Origin: Acidimicrobiaceae bacterium
GTDB lineage: Bacteria > Actinomycetota > Acidimicrobiia > Acidimicrobiales > Aldehydirespiratoraceae
Reading direction: 5' to 3'
Length of the DNA stretch: 64,000 bases
Assembly: GCA_018699415.1 (NCBI GenBank)
Contig: JABIQM010000005.1
Coordinates: forward strand, 1-64,000
Numbering within the stretch: the stretch's first letter is position 1; every line of letters begins with the position of its first letter. The position numbers and the translations under genes are program-made. The notes beneath the pieces were generated by a model. It saw only the letters and a list, made by a program, of their open reading frames with translations, ran no database searches and was not told where the DNA came from. Shown here piece after piece: positions 38,294-46,982 of this stretch.

Positions 38294-39718
38294 ATGCGCG
38301 AACCGACGGCGGTTGCCCCCGACACCACGATCACTCGACAGGCGTGGCTCTCGCTCAGCATTACCACGATCGTCACGTTCCTAGTGGTAGTCGATCTGTC
38401 CGCCGTGAACGTTGCCTTTCCCTCTATCCGCGAAGACTTCGAGGTATCCCGCTCGCAGCTCAGCTGGGTCGTTTCGGGCTACAACGTTACTGTTGGCTCT
38501 CTCCTGCTCTTCGCCGGTCGACTCAGCGACAGCTTGGGCCGACGGCGAGTGTTTCTGCCAGGCGTGGTGCTGTTCATGGTCGGCTCGCTGTTTTCGGGCC
38601 TTGCCCCCAACGCGAACATGCTGATTGCCGCTCGCGTGTTCCAGGCAACCGGTGGTGCCGTCACCATGGCCACCTCGTTTGCCGTGATGCTGCCCGACTT
38701 TCCTGCGGCGCGACGCAGCACGGCAATCGGCATTGCCGGCGCGGCCGGATCATTTGGTGCGGTGGTAGGTCCTGCGTTCGGTGCGTTCCTGATCGATGCC
38801 TTCAGCTGGCGAGCGATCTTTCTCGTCAATGTCCCATTGTGCATCCTGGTGCTTGTCCTCGGGCCCCGCTTTTTGCGCGAATCGAGCGATCCTGACGCCA
38901 GCGGCCGCATCGATCTCCTCGGCGTGGCGATCGGAACTACAGCGGTCACCATGGTCATGTTCGCCATCGTGCAGAGCGAATCTCGGGGAATTGGCGACCC
39001 GAGAGGCTTAGCCCTCTTGCTCATCGGTTTGGCTCTCTTCCCTCTTGTGATCAATCGTTCGCGAACGCACCCTGAACCCCTTCTCGACCTCTCGCTGTTT
39101 CGCTACCGCTCGTACCGCAGCACCAACTTCAGCGTGATGTTCTATGGACTCGCCTTCACCTCCGGTGGGCTCGCGAGCTCGCTTGCTCTGCAGGACCTTT
39201 GGGGTCAATCAATTCGTATGACGGGGCTTGCCCTGATGCCCGGACCCCTGGTGGCCGTGTTCATCTCGCCCATCACCGGTTCGATCGCTGATCACGTCGG
39301 ACACCGCTGGGTGCTTGGCCTCGGATCGGCGTGCTGCGGATCCGGCTACCTCGGCTACCTCCTGTTTCTCGACCAGACACCACATATCTGGGACCACTTC
39401 GTTCCGATTGGACTGCTCGTCGGCTTCGGTATCGGTCTCACCGTTGCCACCTGGTCGAGCGCCGGACTCTCTGACATTCCGCCGCCCAAGTTCGGCGTTG
39501 CCGGTGCCACGTTCAACACGATCCGTCAAGTGTCATACGCCCTTGGGATCTCAGTGGTGATCACCCTCATCTCGCTCGGCTCCAACGGCCTCGATCTCTA
39601 CGGCTACCGCTGGGCGTGGGGCTGGGCATCAGCCTGCTATTTCATCAGTGCACTCTTGGTCGTAGTTACCTTTCCAGCGGGATCGAGCCATGAGCGTGCC
39701 CTCGCCAACAAGACATGA
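38294..39718 (+). CDS. MFS transporter (DHA2/EmrB-QacA type)
   Basis: TFLVVVDLSAVNVAFPSI, GRLSDSLGRRRVF, many TM segments. Confidence 0.9.
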   Translation: MREPTAVAPDTTITRQAWLSLSITTIVTFLVVVDLSAVNVAFPSIREDFEVSRSQLSWVVSGYNVTVGSLLLFAGRLSDSLGRRRVFLPGVVLFMVGSLFSGLAPNANMLIAARVFQATGGAVTMATSFAVMLPDFPAARRSTAIGIAGAAGSFGAVVGPAFGAFLIDAFSWRAIFLVNVPLCILVLVLGPRFLRESSDPDASGRIDLLGVAIGTTAVTMVMFAIVQSESRGIGDPRGLALLLIGLALFPLVINRSRTHPEPLLDLSLFRYRSYRSTNFSVMFYGLAFTSGGLASSLALQDLWGQSIRMTGLALMPGPLVAVFISPITGSIADHVGHRWVLGLGSACCGSGYLGYLLFLDQTPHIWDHFVPIGLLVGFGIGLTVATWSSAGLSDIPPPKFGVAGATFNTIRQVSYALGISVVITLISLGSNGLDLYGYRWAWGWASACYFISALLVVVTFPAGSSHERALANKT

Positions 39719-39772
39719 CAGACCACGCCTTCCACAAAGCACGTTTGGGGTCAGACCCCAAACATGTCTTGT
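39708..39772. repeat. Nested inverted repeat: outer arms acaagacatg/catgtcttgt, inner palindrome gtttggggtc-a-gaccccaaac
   Basis: Outer arms 39708-39717 and 39763-39772; inner 10-bp arms 39743-39752 and 39754-39763; lies between MFS stop and alkB-like gene. Confidence 0.7.
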
Positions 39773-39774
39773 AG

Positions 39775-39788
39775 CGAACGTTCGTTCG
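39775..39788 (+). promoter_or_regulatory. Candidate LexA/SOS box CGAACGTTCGTTCG
   Basis: Matches GAAC-N4-GTTC core; lies immediately before TATAAT (39789-39794). Confidence 0.6.
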
Positions 39789-39802
39789 TATAATGTTGGA
39801 CA

Positions 39803-40450
39803 ATGCCTACTCTCGTTCACTATCAGTCCAACCTGTTCGCCCAAGGACAGCCATCGCTGCGGGACCAGATCGAGTTCCACCGGATTGCGCTCGACGAGTC
39901 GTCCTGGATCGACCTCTCCCCCGGCTGGGTCCAGGGTGCCGATGACCTATTTGCGTCCCTGCACCAAGAACTAGAGTGGCACGGCGGAAGTCGTCCGATG
40001 TACGGCAAGCTGGTGCAAGAACCCCGACTCCACGCCTCGTTGGGTGACATTGACCAGCGGCATCCAGTGATCGGGGCGATGAAAAACTCTCTCATCTACC
40101 GCTATGGCCTAGGCATCACTGCCGGATTCGCCAATCTCTATCGCGATGGCAACGACTCGGTCGCGTGGCACGCCGATCGCATAGGGAGTGACGAGGTCGA
40201 TCCGATTGTTGCGATCGTCTCCCTTGGCGCACCACGCAGATTCGCTCTCCGGCCGATGGGCGGCGGCTCAGCCGAACGATTTGTCCTCAACTCCGGCGAC
40301 CTACTTGTCATGGGTGGCGCCTGTCAGCACTCGTGGGAGCACTGCGTGAAGCCCCAGGCCAATGCCGATCCGCGGATCTCACTGTCGTTTCGCCACGTCG
40401 AAGACAACCCATATTCAGCTCCGGGGCATCGCTCGTTCCTCGCCCGCTGA
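39803..40450 (+). CDS. AlkB-like 2OG-Fe(II) oxygenase (DNA alkylation repair)
   Basis: NLYRDGNDSVAWHADR (HxD), VSLGAPRRFALRP, GDLLVMGGACQHSWEHCV, RISLSFRHV. Confidence 0.9.
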   Translation: MPTLVHYQSNLFAQGQPSLRDQIEFHRIALDESSWIDLSPGWVQGADDLFASLHQELEWHGGSRPMYGKLVQEPRLHASLGDIDQRHPVIGAMKNSLIYRYGLGITAGFANLYRDGNDSVAWHADRIGSDEVDPIVAIVSLGAPRRFALRPMGGGSAERFVLNSGDLLVMGGACQHSWEHCVKPQANADPRISLSFRHVEDNPYSAPGHRSFLAR

Positions 40451-40992
40451 CCCCGAAGCCCACGTGACAAATCCCGACCACACGACGCGCGAGACTTCAC
40501 CAATAGCCAAGACCGCCATCACGGCTCTGTCCAGCCTCGGCTTCGGTCTCGGTCTAGCGCGGCCAACAACCTCAACGCCGTAACGGTGCGCAGCGAAGCG
40601 ACCGTCGATCGATCAACCCGGGCGGCGCTGCTCAACGAAGGGCTGCGGGTCCGCAGTGCGAACCTTACTGACAGCATCCTTGGAGAGGTTCTGATTGCCG
40701 GCTTCGGAGGCCAACGTCTCATGTGAGCCAGGGTCGTCTTCTGAGCCGAGATGGCCTGACGGGCGTGCGCCTGCGAACGAGCCCCGTAGCGGGAGGGTCA
40801 AATGCTCGCCACTACATATGCACACGGGTTCTTGCAGAAACGGTCCGTTCCAAACCGCGAGTCAATCTCCCCTCCCATCACATTTTGAACAGCCCGAGCA
40901 TCGACCGGGGCACGAACTCGGGGCCGCGGCACCGAACGACGAATCTTCGATTTCGATTGGTCCTCAGCGGCACCATACGGCACACTTCCACC

Positions 40993-42102
40993 ATGAAAAT
41001 AACCGAGGTGCGGGTCTATCGGCATCAACTCGACGTGCTCGGCGGCCTTTACCAGATGTCGATCTCTGCCGTTGAGCAACTCGACTCCACCGTGGTCGCT
41101 CTCGTGACTGACGAGGGGATAATTGGTTACGGCGAAGTCACGCCCCTCGGAAGCAGCTACCAGCCTGAGCATGCCCGCGGCGCACGGGCTGCCATCGAAG
41201 AGATCGCACCACACTTGATTGGGCTTGACCCACGCCGCACATCCTTGGTCTACCGCGTCATGGACAACATGCTCAACGGCCATTATTACGCAAAATGCGC
41301 GGTCGACGTCGCCTGCTGGGACGCAACGGGCAAGGCCTACGACCAGCGCCTCTGCGACCTGCTTGGCGGCACGGAGCATGACGCCGTCCGCAGCTACTAC
41401 GGCGTCATGCCCGACACGGCAGCAAAGACCGCCGAGAGCGCAAAGCTTCGCCAAAACGAGGGATATTCACGTCTTCAGATCAAGGCTGGTGGGCGACCGC
41501 TCAGCGAAGACATCAACGCGGTACGCGCCGTCGCCGCCGAAATAGACCCCACCACCAAGCTGCTCGTCGACCCCAACCGTGGTTGGACCGGTCGTGACAC
41601 GATCGAATTTAGCATTGCCTGTCGCGACATCCCGTTATCGATCGAGCAACCGTGTCGGACCTATAGCGAGCACAAGCCTCTGGTCGGCAAGCTCAACCAT
41701 CCGCTCTTTCTTGACGAGTCGGCCACTGATGTTTCTCAGGTGATCGATGCCATCACCGACGGGGTAGCCCAAGGCTTTGGAATGAAACTCTCCCGAGTCG
41801 GCGGCATCACTCCCTTGCGCGCTATCCGCGACATCTGTAGTCATCGAGGCATCCCACTCACCATCGATGACACGTGGGGTGGCGACATCACTGCCGCAGC
41901 GATCGTGCACATTGGAGCCACGGTTCCTGAGCACATCTATGAAGGAACATGGATAGCCCAGCCCTACATGTCAAAATCTTACGGCTGCATCACGGCGCCA
42001 ATCCGATCAGAGCGGGGCAGGATCGCTATCCCGACGGGACCCGGGCTTGGTGTGGAACCTGACCTGCGCTCCTGGGGAAAGCCGTTCGCCACCTTCGCCT
42101 AG
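40993..42102 (+). CDS. Enolase-superfamily (mandelate racemase/muconate lactonizing) enzyme
   Basis: VTPLGSSYQPEHARGARAAIEE, LQIKAGGRP, LLVDPNRGWT, SIEQPCRTY, KLSRVGGIT; resembles cis-3-hydroxyproline dehydratase-type members. Confidence 0.85.
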   Translation: MKITEVRVYRHQLDVLGGLYQMSISAVEQLDSTVVALVTDEGIIGYGEVTPLGSSYQPEHARGARAAIEEIAPHLIGLDPRRTSLVYRVMDNMLNGHYYAKCAVDVACWDATGKAYDQRLCDLLGGTEHDAVRSYYGVMPDTAAKTAESAKLRQNEGYSRLQIKAGGRPLSEDINAVRAVAAEIDPTTKLLVDPNRGWTGRDTIEFSIACRDIPLSIEQPCRTYSEHKPLVGKLNHPLFLDESATDVSQVIDAITDGVAQGFGMKLSRVGGITPLRAIRDICSHRGIPLTIDDTWGGDITAAAIVHIGATVPEHIYEGTWIAQPYMSKSYGCITAPIRSERGRIAIPTGPGLGVEPDLRSWGKPFATFA

Positions 42103-42752
42103 ATCTTCGGATCGAGCGACCCGGCGATGAATACGCCCTCTGCTTCGGCGAGCAACTCGCCGTCGTGGTGGAACGTGGCAGCGGCAAACGTCTTGCGTCC
42201 TTCGGTGGCCGAAACCCAGCCTCGTAGCTCGATGCGTTCCTGCAGCGGAGTGGGCTTGCGGTAACGGACCGTGAGGGTGCCTGTGAAGCCACCAACCTCG
42301 TTGACAACGCAAACGGTGCCTAAGATGTCGTCCATAACAGCGGCGATCACGCCGCCGTGTACGCACCCTGGTGGACCGTTGAAATGGTCGCGGAAAGTGC
42401 AGTCTCCGCGCACTTCAATGCCATCATCGACATCGACGAGATCGAGATTCGCTGGTGGTGAGATCGGGTTCAGCTTGCCGATATAGGGGCTATATGGGAA
42501 GAAGCCAGCTGGTCCTGCCTCACGGAGACGATCAATGCGCCCATCAGGATCTGCCATCTTGGTGATCAGGCTCGTGAAGTCCAGTACTGCCTGCATCCGA
42601 ACCCCGCCCACGACATGAGGCCGTAGATCGGAGGTGGCGGCCTGCACTGCAGCTCGAGCGGCTACGAGGTCCACGTCAGTCAAATCTGACGTGCGGGCAA
42701 TCTCAAGCAGGTCTCGTATGTCCTCCATCAGTGCTTCGGGTGTATCAGCCAT
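42099..42752 (-). CDS. PaaI-type hotdog thioesterase
   Basis: FNGPPGCVHGGVIAAVMDDILG, GTLTVRYRKPTPL. Confidence 0.88.
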   Translation of the reverse strand: MADTPEALMEDIRDLLEIARTSDLTDVDLVAARAAVQAATSDLRPHVVGGVRMQAVLDFTSLITKMADPDGRIDRLREAGPAGFFPYSPYIGKLNPISPPANLDLVDVDDGIEVRGDCTFRDHFNGPPGCVHGGVIAAVMDDILGTVCVVNEVGGFTGTLTVRYRKPTPLQERIELRGWVSATEGRKTFAAATFHHDGELLAEAEGVFIAGSLDPKI

Positions 42753-42827
42753 CGGCAGCAACGTACGACACCACTACTTCACCCACCGAATCGCGCGATC
42801 CTGACGTCGCCGCTACGCTCGCCTTTG

Positions 42828-43484
42828 ATGAGCCAACTCGACGCGTTTGTGCTTGGGGTCGATCTCGACGGCGTCTGTGGCGCCCATACCGAGCGCTTCC
42901 GCGAAATTGTCGCTGAGCGCTTGGATCGCCCACTCGCCGACTTCCCACTGGAACGGAATTGGGACTTCAGCGAATGGGGCTTCGGGCCTGGCGAGTTCGA
43001 GGATCATCATCGTCATGCCGTGGTCGAAGAGCGAATGTTTCGCGATATGGCAGTCATCGACGGTGCCGCTGAAGCTCTGTGGCGACTCTCCGATGCCGGT
43101 GTGTGGATTCGCATCATCACTCACAGGCTCTACGTCAACTGGGGCCACCAGGTCGCTGTCACCGACACCGTCGAGTGGCTAGATCGAGCCCGCATCCCCT
43201 ATCGCGACCTCTGTTTCCTGGGAGCAAAACCACAGGTAGAAGCCAATCTCTACATCGACGACTCTCCCGGCAACGTCAGCGCTCTACGCGGTGCCGGGAA
43301 CGAGGTGATCGTCTTTGACCAGCCATACAACCGGGATCTTCGGTCTCCCCGAGCCATGAACTGGCGAAATGTTGAGGAAATCGTGCTGGAGCGATTCACC
43401 GAATGGTCCGGCATCCACGGGGTTCAACCCACACTTCCCGGCGTCAGCGAGACCGACCGACTGTACGGACAGAGACCAGACTAA
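42828..43484 (+). CDS. 5'(3')-deoxyribonucleotidase-like HAD protein
   Basis: LGVDLDGVCGAH, RIITHRLYVN, NLYIDDSPGNV. Confidence 0.8.
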   Translation: MSQLDAFVLGVDLDGVCGAHTERFREIVAERLDRPLADFPLERNWDFSEWGFGPGEFEDHHRHAVVEERMFRDMAVIDGAAEALWRLSDAGVWIRIITHRLYVNWGHQVAVTDTVEWLDRARIPYRDLCFLGAKPQVEANLYIDDSPGNVSALRGAGNEVIVFDQPYNRDLRSPRAMNWRNVEEIVLERFTEWSGIHGVQPTLPGVSETDRLYGQRPD

Positions 43485-43530
43485 TACGGCACGGACCCAG
43501 GCCCGGGCCCGTGCCCGCTACGGTGCCTAC

Positions 43531-46245
43531 GTGCCTGATGCTGCCCCCGAACTCGACTCTGCGCTCCGAGACGACATCCGTCGTCTAGGCGCTCAGCTTG
43601 GCGACACTCTCGTCCGTCAAGCCGGCCCCGACCTTCTCGAACGGGTCGAGCAGGTCCGCCAGCATGCACGACGGCTGCGCCGCGACGACAAGACCTCAGC
43701 TGCACTAGCCGATATTCTGGGCAATGTCGATCTGGTAGAAGCGATCCAGTTGGTGCGAGCGTTCACCACCTATTTCCATCTAGCGAACACGGCCGAGCAG
43801 GTTCACCGCATCGACGACCTGACCGAGACAAAATCTGCGTTAAACAACCGTTTCGACCAGACCGTAGAACGCCTACTCGACTCCGGATTCTCGTCTAAGG
43901 ACATCGTGGCGGCCGTGAACAACGCTCAGCTCTACCCCGTTTTCACAGCCCATCCGACCGAGGCCAGTCGCCGATCGATTCTCGACAAGTTGGCCGAGTT
44001 GGCTGTCTTGATCGAGGACCGTTCCAACAGTGCCTCAGCGAGTAAGCAGCGCCGAATCGACCGTCGTGTCGACGAGTTGATCGATGCCATTTGGCAGACC
44101 GACGAACTCCGTCGCGAACAGCCCGACCCAGTAGACGAAGCTCGCTCTATCCTTTATTTTCTGACAGAAATTGTGGTCGATGGCATCCCAGAACTCCTGC
44201 AAGACCTCGATTTCTCACTGCGCAAGATTGGTGGGTCCCTTGACCCTCGAAGCCTTCCACTTCGCTTTGGCTCCTGGGTTGGTGGCGACCGTGATGGCAA
44301 CCCAAACGTCACGCCAGAAACCACCCTTGAAGTTCTTGATTTCCAACGAGCGCGCGCTATGCGCATCATCATCAACGAGATTGAGGACCTGTCGTCGGAA
44401 TTGAGTGTGAGCACAGCCGTTCGCCCTATTTCGGACGAACTGGCTATCCAACTGCAGACCGACCGTGAAACGTTTCCTCAGGTACTCGCCCGATTCAGCA
44501 CGCTGTCAGCCGGCGAGCCATACCGCCAACGCCTCGCAGTCATTCACCAGCGGTTGCTGGAAACCGCTGAAGAACCGCCGGGCGCACGCTGCTACCGATC
44601 CCCCGATGAGCTTCAAGACGATCTCGATCAGCTTGGGCGTTCCCTGGCGGCAAACCAGGGTGGACGCATGGCCCAGGGCCGGCTGGCCCGAGTGCAGCGC
44701 ATCGTGGCCATGGTTGGCTTTCACCTCGCCGTCTTGGATGTCCGTGAGCACGCTGACCACCATCATGCGGCGCTTACCAAACGCTTCTCGGCACTCGACG
44801 TCGACTATGCCGCGCTTAGCCGCGAAGAACGTACCGATCTGCTCACGACCGAACTCGCCAGCCCGCGCCCGCTCGCCGCTCATGGGACCGGTAGCGAGGA
44901 CCAGGTGTTCGGCTTGTTCAGCGCCCTTCGAAAGCGCATGGATGCCGTTGGCGACCATGTGATCGAGAGCTACATCGTCTCGATGACCGAGGGGGTCGAC
45001 GATGTCCTCGCCCCCGCAGTCTTGGCCCGAGATGTCGGCCTGATCGACGTCACCGCGGGCGTAGCTCGACTTGGCTTCGTTCCTCTCTTCGAAACAATCG
45101 GTGACCTACGCGCTATCGGTCCCGTCATGCGACAACTCCTCGCCAATGAGCCCTACCGTCGACTCGTCGAACTTCGAGGTGATGTTCAAGAAGTCATGGT
45201 TGGCTACTCCGACTCCAATAAGGACGGTGGCATTACCACTAGCCAGTGGGAGATTCACCAGGCTCTCCGCACGATCGCCGATGTCGCCGCAGAGACCGGT
45301 GTGCAGATGACTGTCTTCCATGGTCGTGGCGGCACTATTGGTCGAGGTGGCGGCCCGACACACTCCTCTATTCTTGGCCAACCCCCCGGAGCCGTCAGCA
45401 GCGTGGTCAAGGTCACCGAGCAGGGCGAGGTCATCGCTGACAAGTACGGCCTCCCCCAGATCGCCAAGCGCAATCTCGATCTTGCGATCTCCGCTGTGGT
45501 GGAGGCTTCGCTCTCTCACCGGGTGGCCCGCCACGAGCCTTCGGTTACAGCCAACTGGGATCGCGTCATGGACACCATGTCGTCGACCTCCTACGCCGCC
45601 TATCGCGAGTTTCTCGAAACGCCCGGGCTCGTCGAGTACTTCCAGACGTCGACACCTGTTGAAGAGTTGGGCTCGATGAACATCGGGTCACGCCCTGCCC
45701 GCCGCCGTGGAGCAACGGGTGGATTATCCGACCTCCGCGCGATCCCTTGGGTATTCGGATGGACGCAGTCCCGCCAGATCATCCCCGGCTGGTTTGGCGT
45801 AGGTGCTGGCCTCGAAGCCGTTCGATCTGAGGGCGACGGCGAGGTGCTCGCCGAAATGTACGAGCGCTGGCAATTCTTTCGAACCTTCATCTCAAACGTG
45901 GAAATGACGCTCTCGAAGACCGATCTGGCGATCGCCCGTCACTATGTCACCACGCTTGTGGATCCCTCTCTGCATTTTCTCTTCGATCGAGTGGCCGATG
46001 AGCATGACCGCACCGTGGCACAGATCGCCCAAGTTACCGGTGGAGCGCTCCTCGATGATCTACCGATCCTGCGACGGACCCTTGAAGTACGCGATGCCTA
46101 TCTTGACCCGATCAACGTCCTCCAGGTAGATCTGCTCGCCCGGAGTCGAGCAGGCACAAACGACCCGACTGAGGAGGCTCGTCTCCGCCGAGCACTGCTC
46201 TTGACGGTGAACGGCGTGGCTGCGGGTCTCCGCAATACTGGCTAG
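43531..46245 (+). CDS. ppc: Phosphoenolpyruvate carboxylase
   Basis: VFTAHPTEASRRSIL, GSWVGGDRDGNPNV, VMVGYSDSNKDGG, FHGRGGTIGRGGGP; GTG start inferred. Confidence 0.95.
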   Translation: MPDAAPELDSALRDDIRRLGAQLGDTLVRQAGPDLLERVEQVRQHARRLRRDDKTSAALADILGNVDLVEAIQLVRAFTTYFHLANTAEQVHRIDDLTETKSALNNRFDQTVERLLDSGFSSKDIVAAVNNAQLYPVFTAHPTEASRRSILDKLAELAVLIEDRSNSASASKQRRIDRRVDELIDAIWQTDELRREQPDPVDEARSILYFLTEIVVDGIPELLQDLDFSLRKIGGSLDPRSLPLRFGSWVGGDRDGNPNVTPETTLEVLDFQRARAMRIIINEIEDLSSELSVSTAVRPISDELAIQLQTDRETFPQVLARFSTLSAGEPYRQRLAVIHQRLLETAEEPPGARCYRSPDELQDDLDQLGRSLAANQGGRMAQGRLARVQRIVAMVGFHLAVLDVREHADHHHAALTKRFSALDVDYAALSREERTDLLTTELASPRPLAAHGTGSEDQVFGLFSALRKRMDAVGDHVIESYIVSMTEGVDDVLAPAVLARDVGLIDVTAGVARLGFVPLFETIGDLRAIGPVMRQLLANEPYRRLVELRGDVQEVMVGYSDSNKDGGITTSQWEIHQALRTIADVAAETGVQMTVFHGRGGTIGRGGGPTHSSILGQPPGAVSSVVKVTEQGEVIADKYGLPQIAKRNLDLAISAVVEASLSHRVARHEPSVTANWDRVMDTMSSTSYAAYREFLETPGLVEYFQTSTPVEELGSMNIGSRPARRRGATGGLSDLRAIPWVFGWTQSRQIIPGWFGVGAGLEAVRSEGDGEVLAEMYERWQFFRTFISNVEMTLSKTDLAIARHYVTTLVDPSLHFLFDRVADEHDRTVAQIAQVTGGALLDDLPILRRTLEVRDAYLDPINVLQVDLLARSRAGTNDPTEEARLRRALLLTVNGVAAGLRNTG

Positions 46246-46273
46246 TCGGACCCGCGGATCATTTCCCTACACC

Positions 46274-46310
46274 GGGGGCTTGTTCGTGCCGATGAATAGA
46301 CATAGCCCCC
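46274..46310 (+). terminator. Possible transcription terminator hairpin downstream of ppc
   Basis: gggggct (46274-46280) / agccccc (46304-46310), 23-nt loop, no strong T-tract. Confidence 0.35.
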
Positions 46311-46338
46311 CTTTCACCCCAACTGCTCGAGGTCCGCC

Positions 46339-46584
46339 TTGCGGAGCCATATCGAAATAATTCAGATCCGAGCCAGCGATGTGCTCAGCGGTGATGTCAT
46401 CAATAAGTTCGGCCCCAATCGCTCAGGTTGGATCGAAGTCGCCAATCTCGAGCAGCTTCAGAACGGCAGCTATGTCGTTCATGACGAGGTCGGTAGCGAC
46501 AGCTTCACTGCGGTGGGGTACGACCTCGTATGGCTCCAGGTCGTACATGAATTGCTCTACAACAGCCATCTGCCCGTGGACTAG
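46339..46584 (+). CDS. Small hypothetical protein
   Basis: Plausible protein-like sequence (ASDVLSGDVINKFGPNRSGWIEVANLEQLQNGSYVVHDEVG) but weak TTG start. Confidence 0.5.
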   Translation: MRSHIEIIQIRASDVLSGDVINKFGPNRSGWIEVANLEQLQNGSYVVHDEVGSDSFTAVGYDLVWLQVVHELLYNSHLPVD

Positions 46585-46982
46585 CCTTTTGCCGCGTGAC
46601 GAATCGCTACGGCGAGACCAATCACCGCCCCGAGCACGGCGAAGAGCAGGTTCTCAAAGACAACCGGGGCACTCTCAGAGTGGTCCCATAGGACCGGGCC
46701 CTCAAGGTCTCCTTTGGTCCACAAGATTAGTGTGGTGATGATGGCCAACCCGAGTCCGATGAGCGCCTGATTCACGGCTCGCCGCGGCGTGGAGCCAGCC
46801 TCTGAAAGTCCGTCGATAGCTACCCATGCGCTTGCAATGAGCACTGGAGCGGAATGGTAGGTCACGTCCGGTGACCGTGCGGCGAGGAACGCCCACAGCA
46901 CGGCGAGGCCGAGAGCGGTCAAGAGACCACGAAATTGCCGGATCTCAGCCAACGGCGTCACGGGCCACTCGGCCCTCGACAT
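46581..46982 (-). CDS. Small membrane protein
   Basis: Several predicted TM segments (LLTALGLAVLWAFLAARS, ALIGLGLAIITTLILW, LLFAVLGAVIGLAVAI). Confidence 0.7.
   Translation of the reverse strand: MSRAEWPVTPLAEIRQFRGLLTALGLAVLWAFLAARSPDVTYHSAPVLIASAWVAIDGLSEAGSTPRRAVNQALIGLGLAIITTLILWTKGDLEGPVLWDHSESAPVVFENLLFAVLGAVIGLAVAIRHAAKG

Noticed and set aside
43488-43515. GC-rich hairpin ggcacgg…ccgtgcc before ppc, considered a terminator
   Set aside because: Mismatched stem and no T-tract; may be chance in GC-rich DNA
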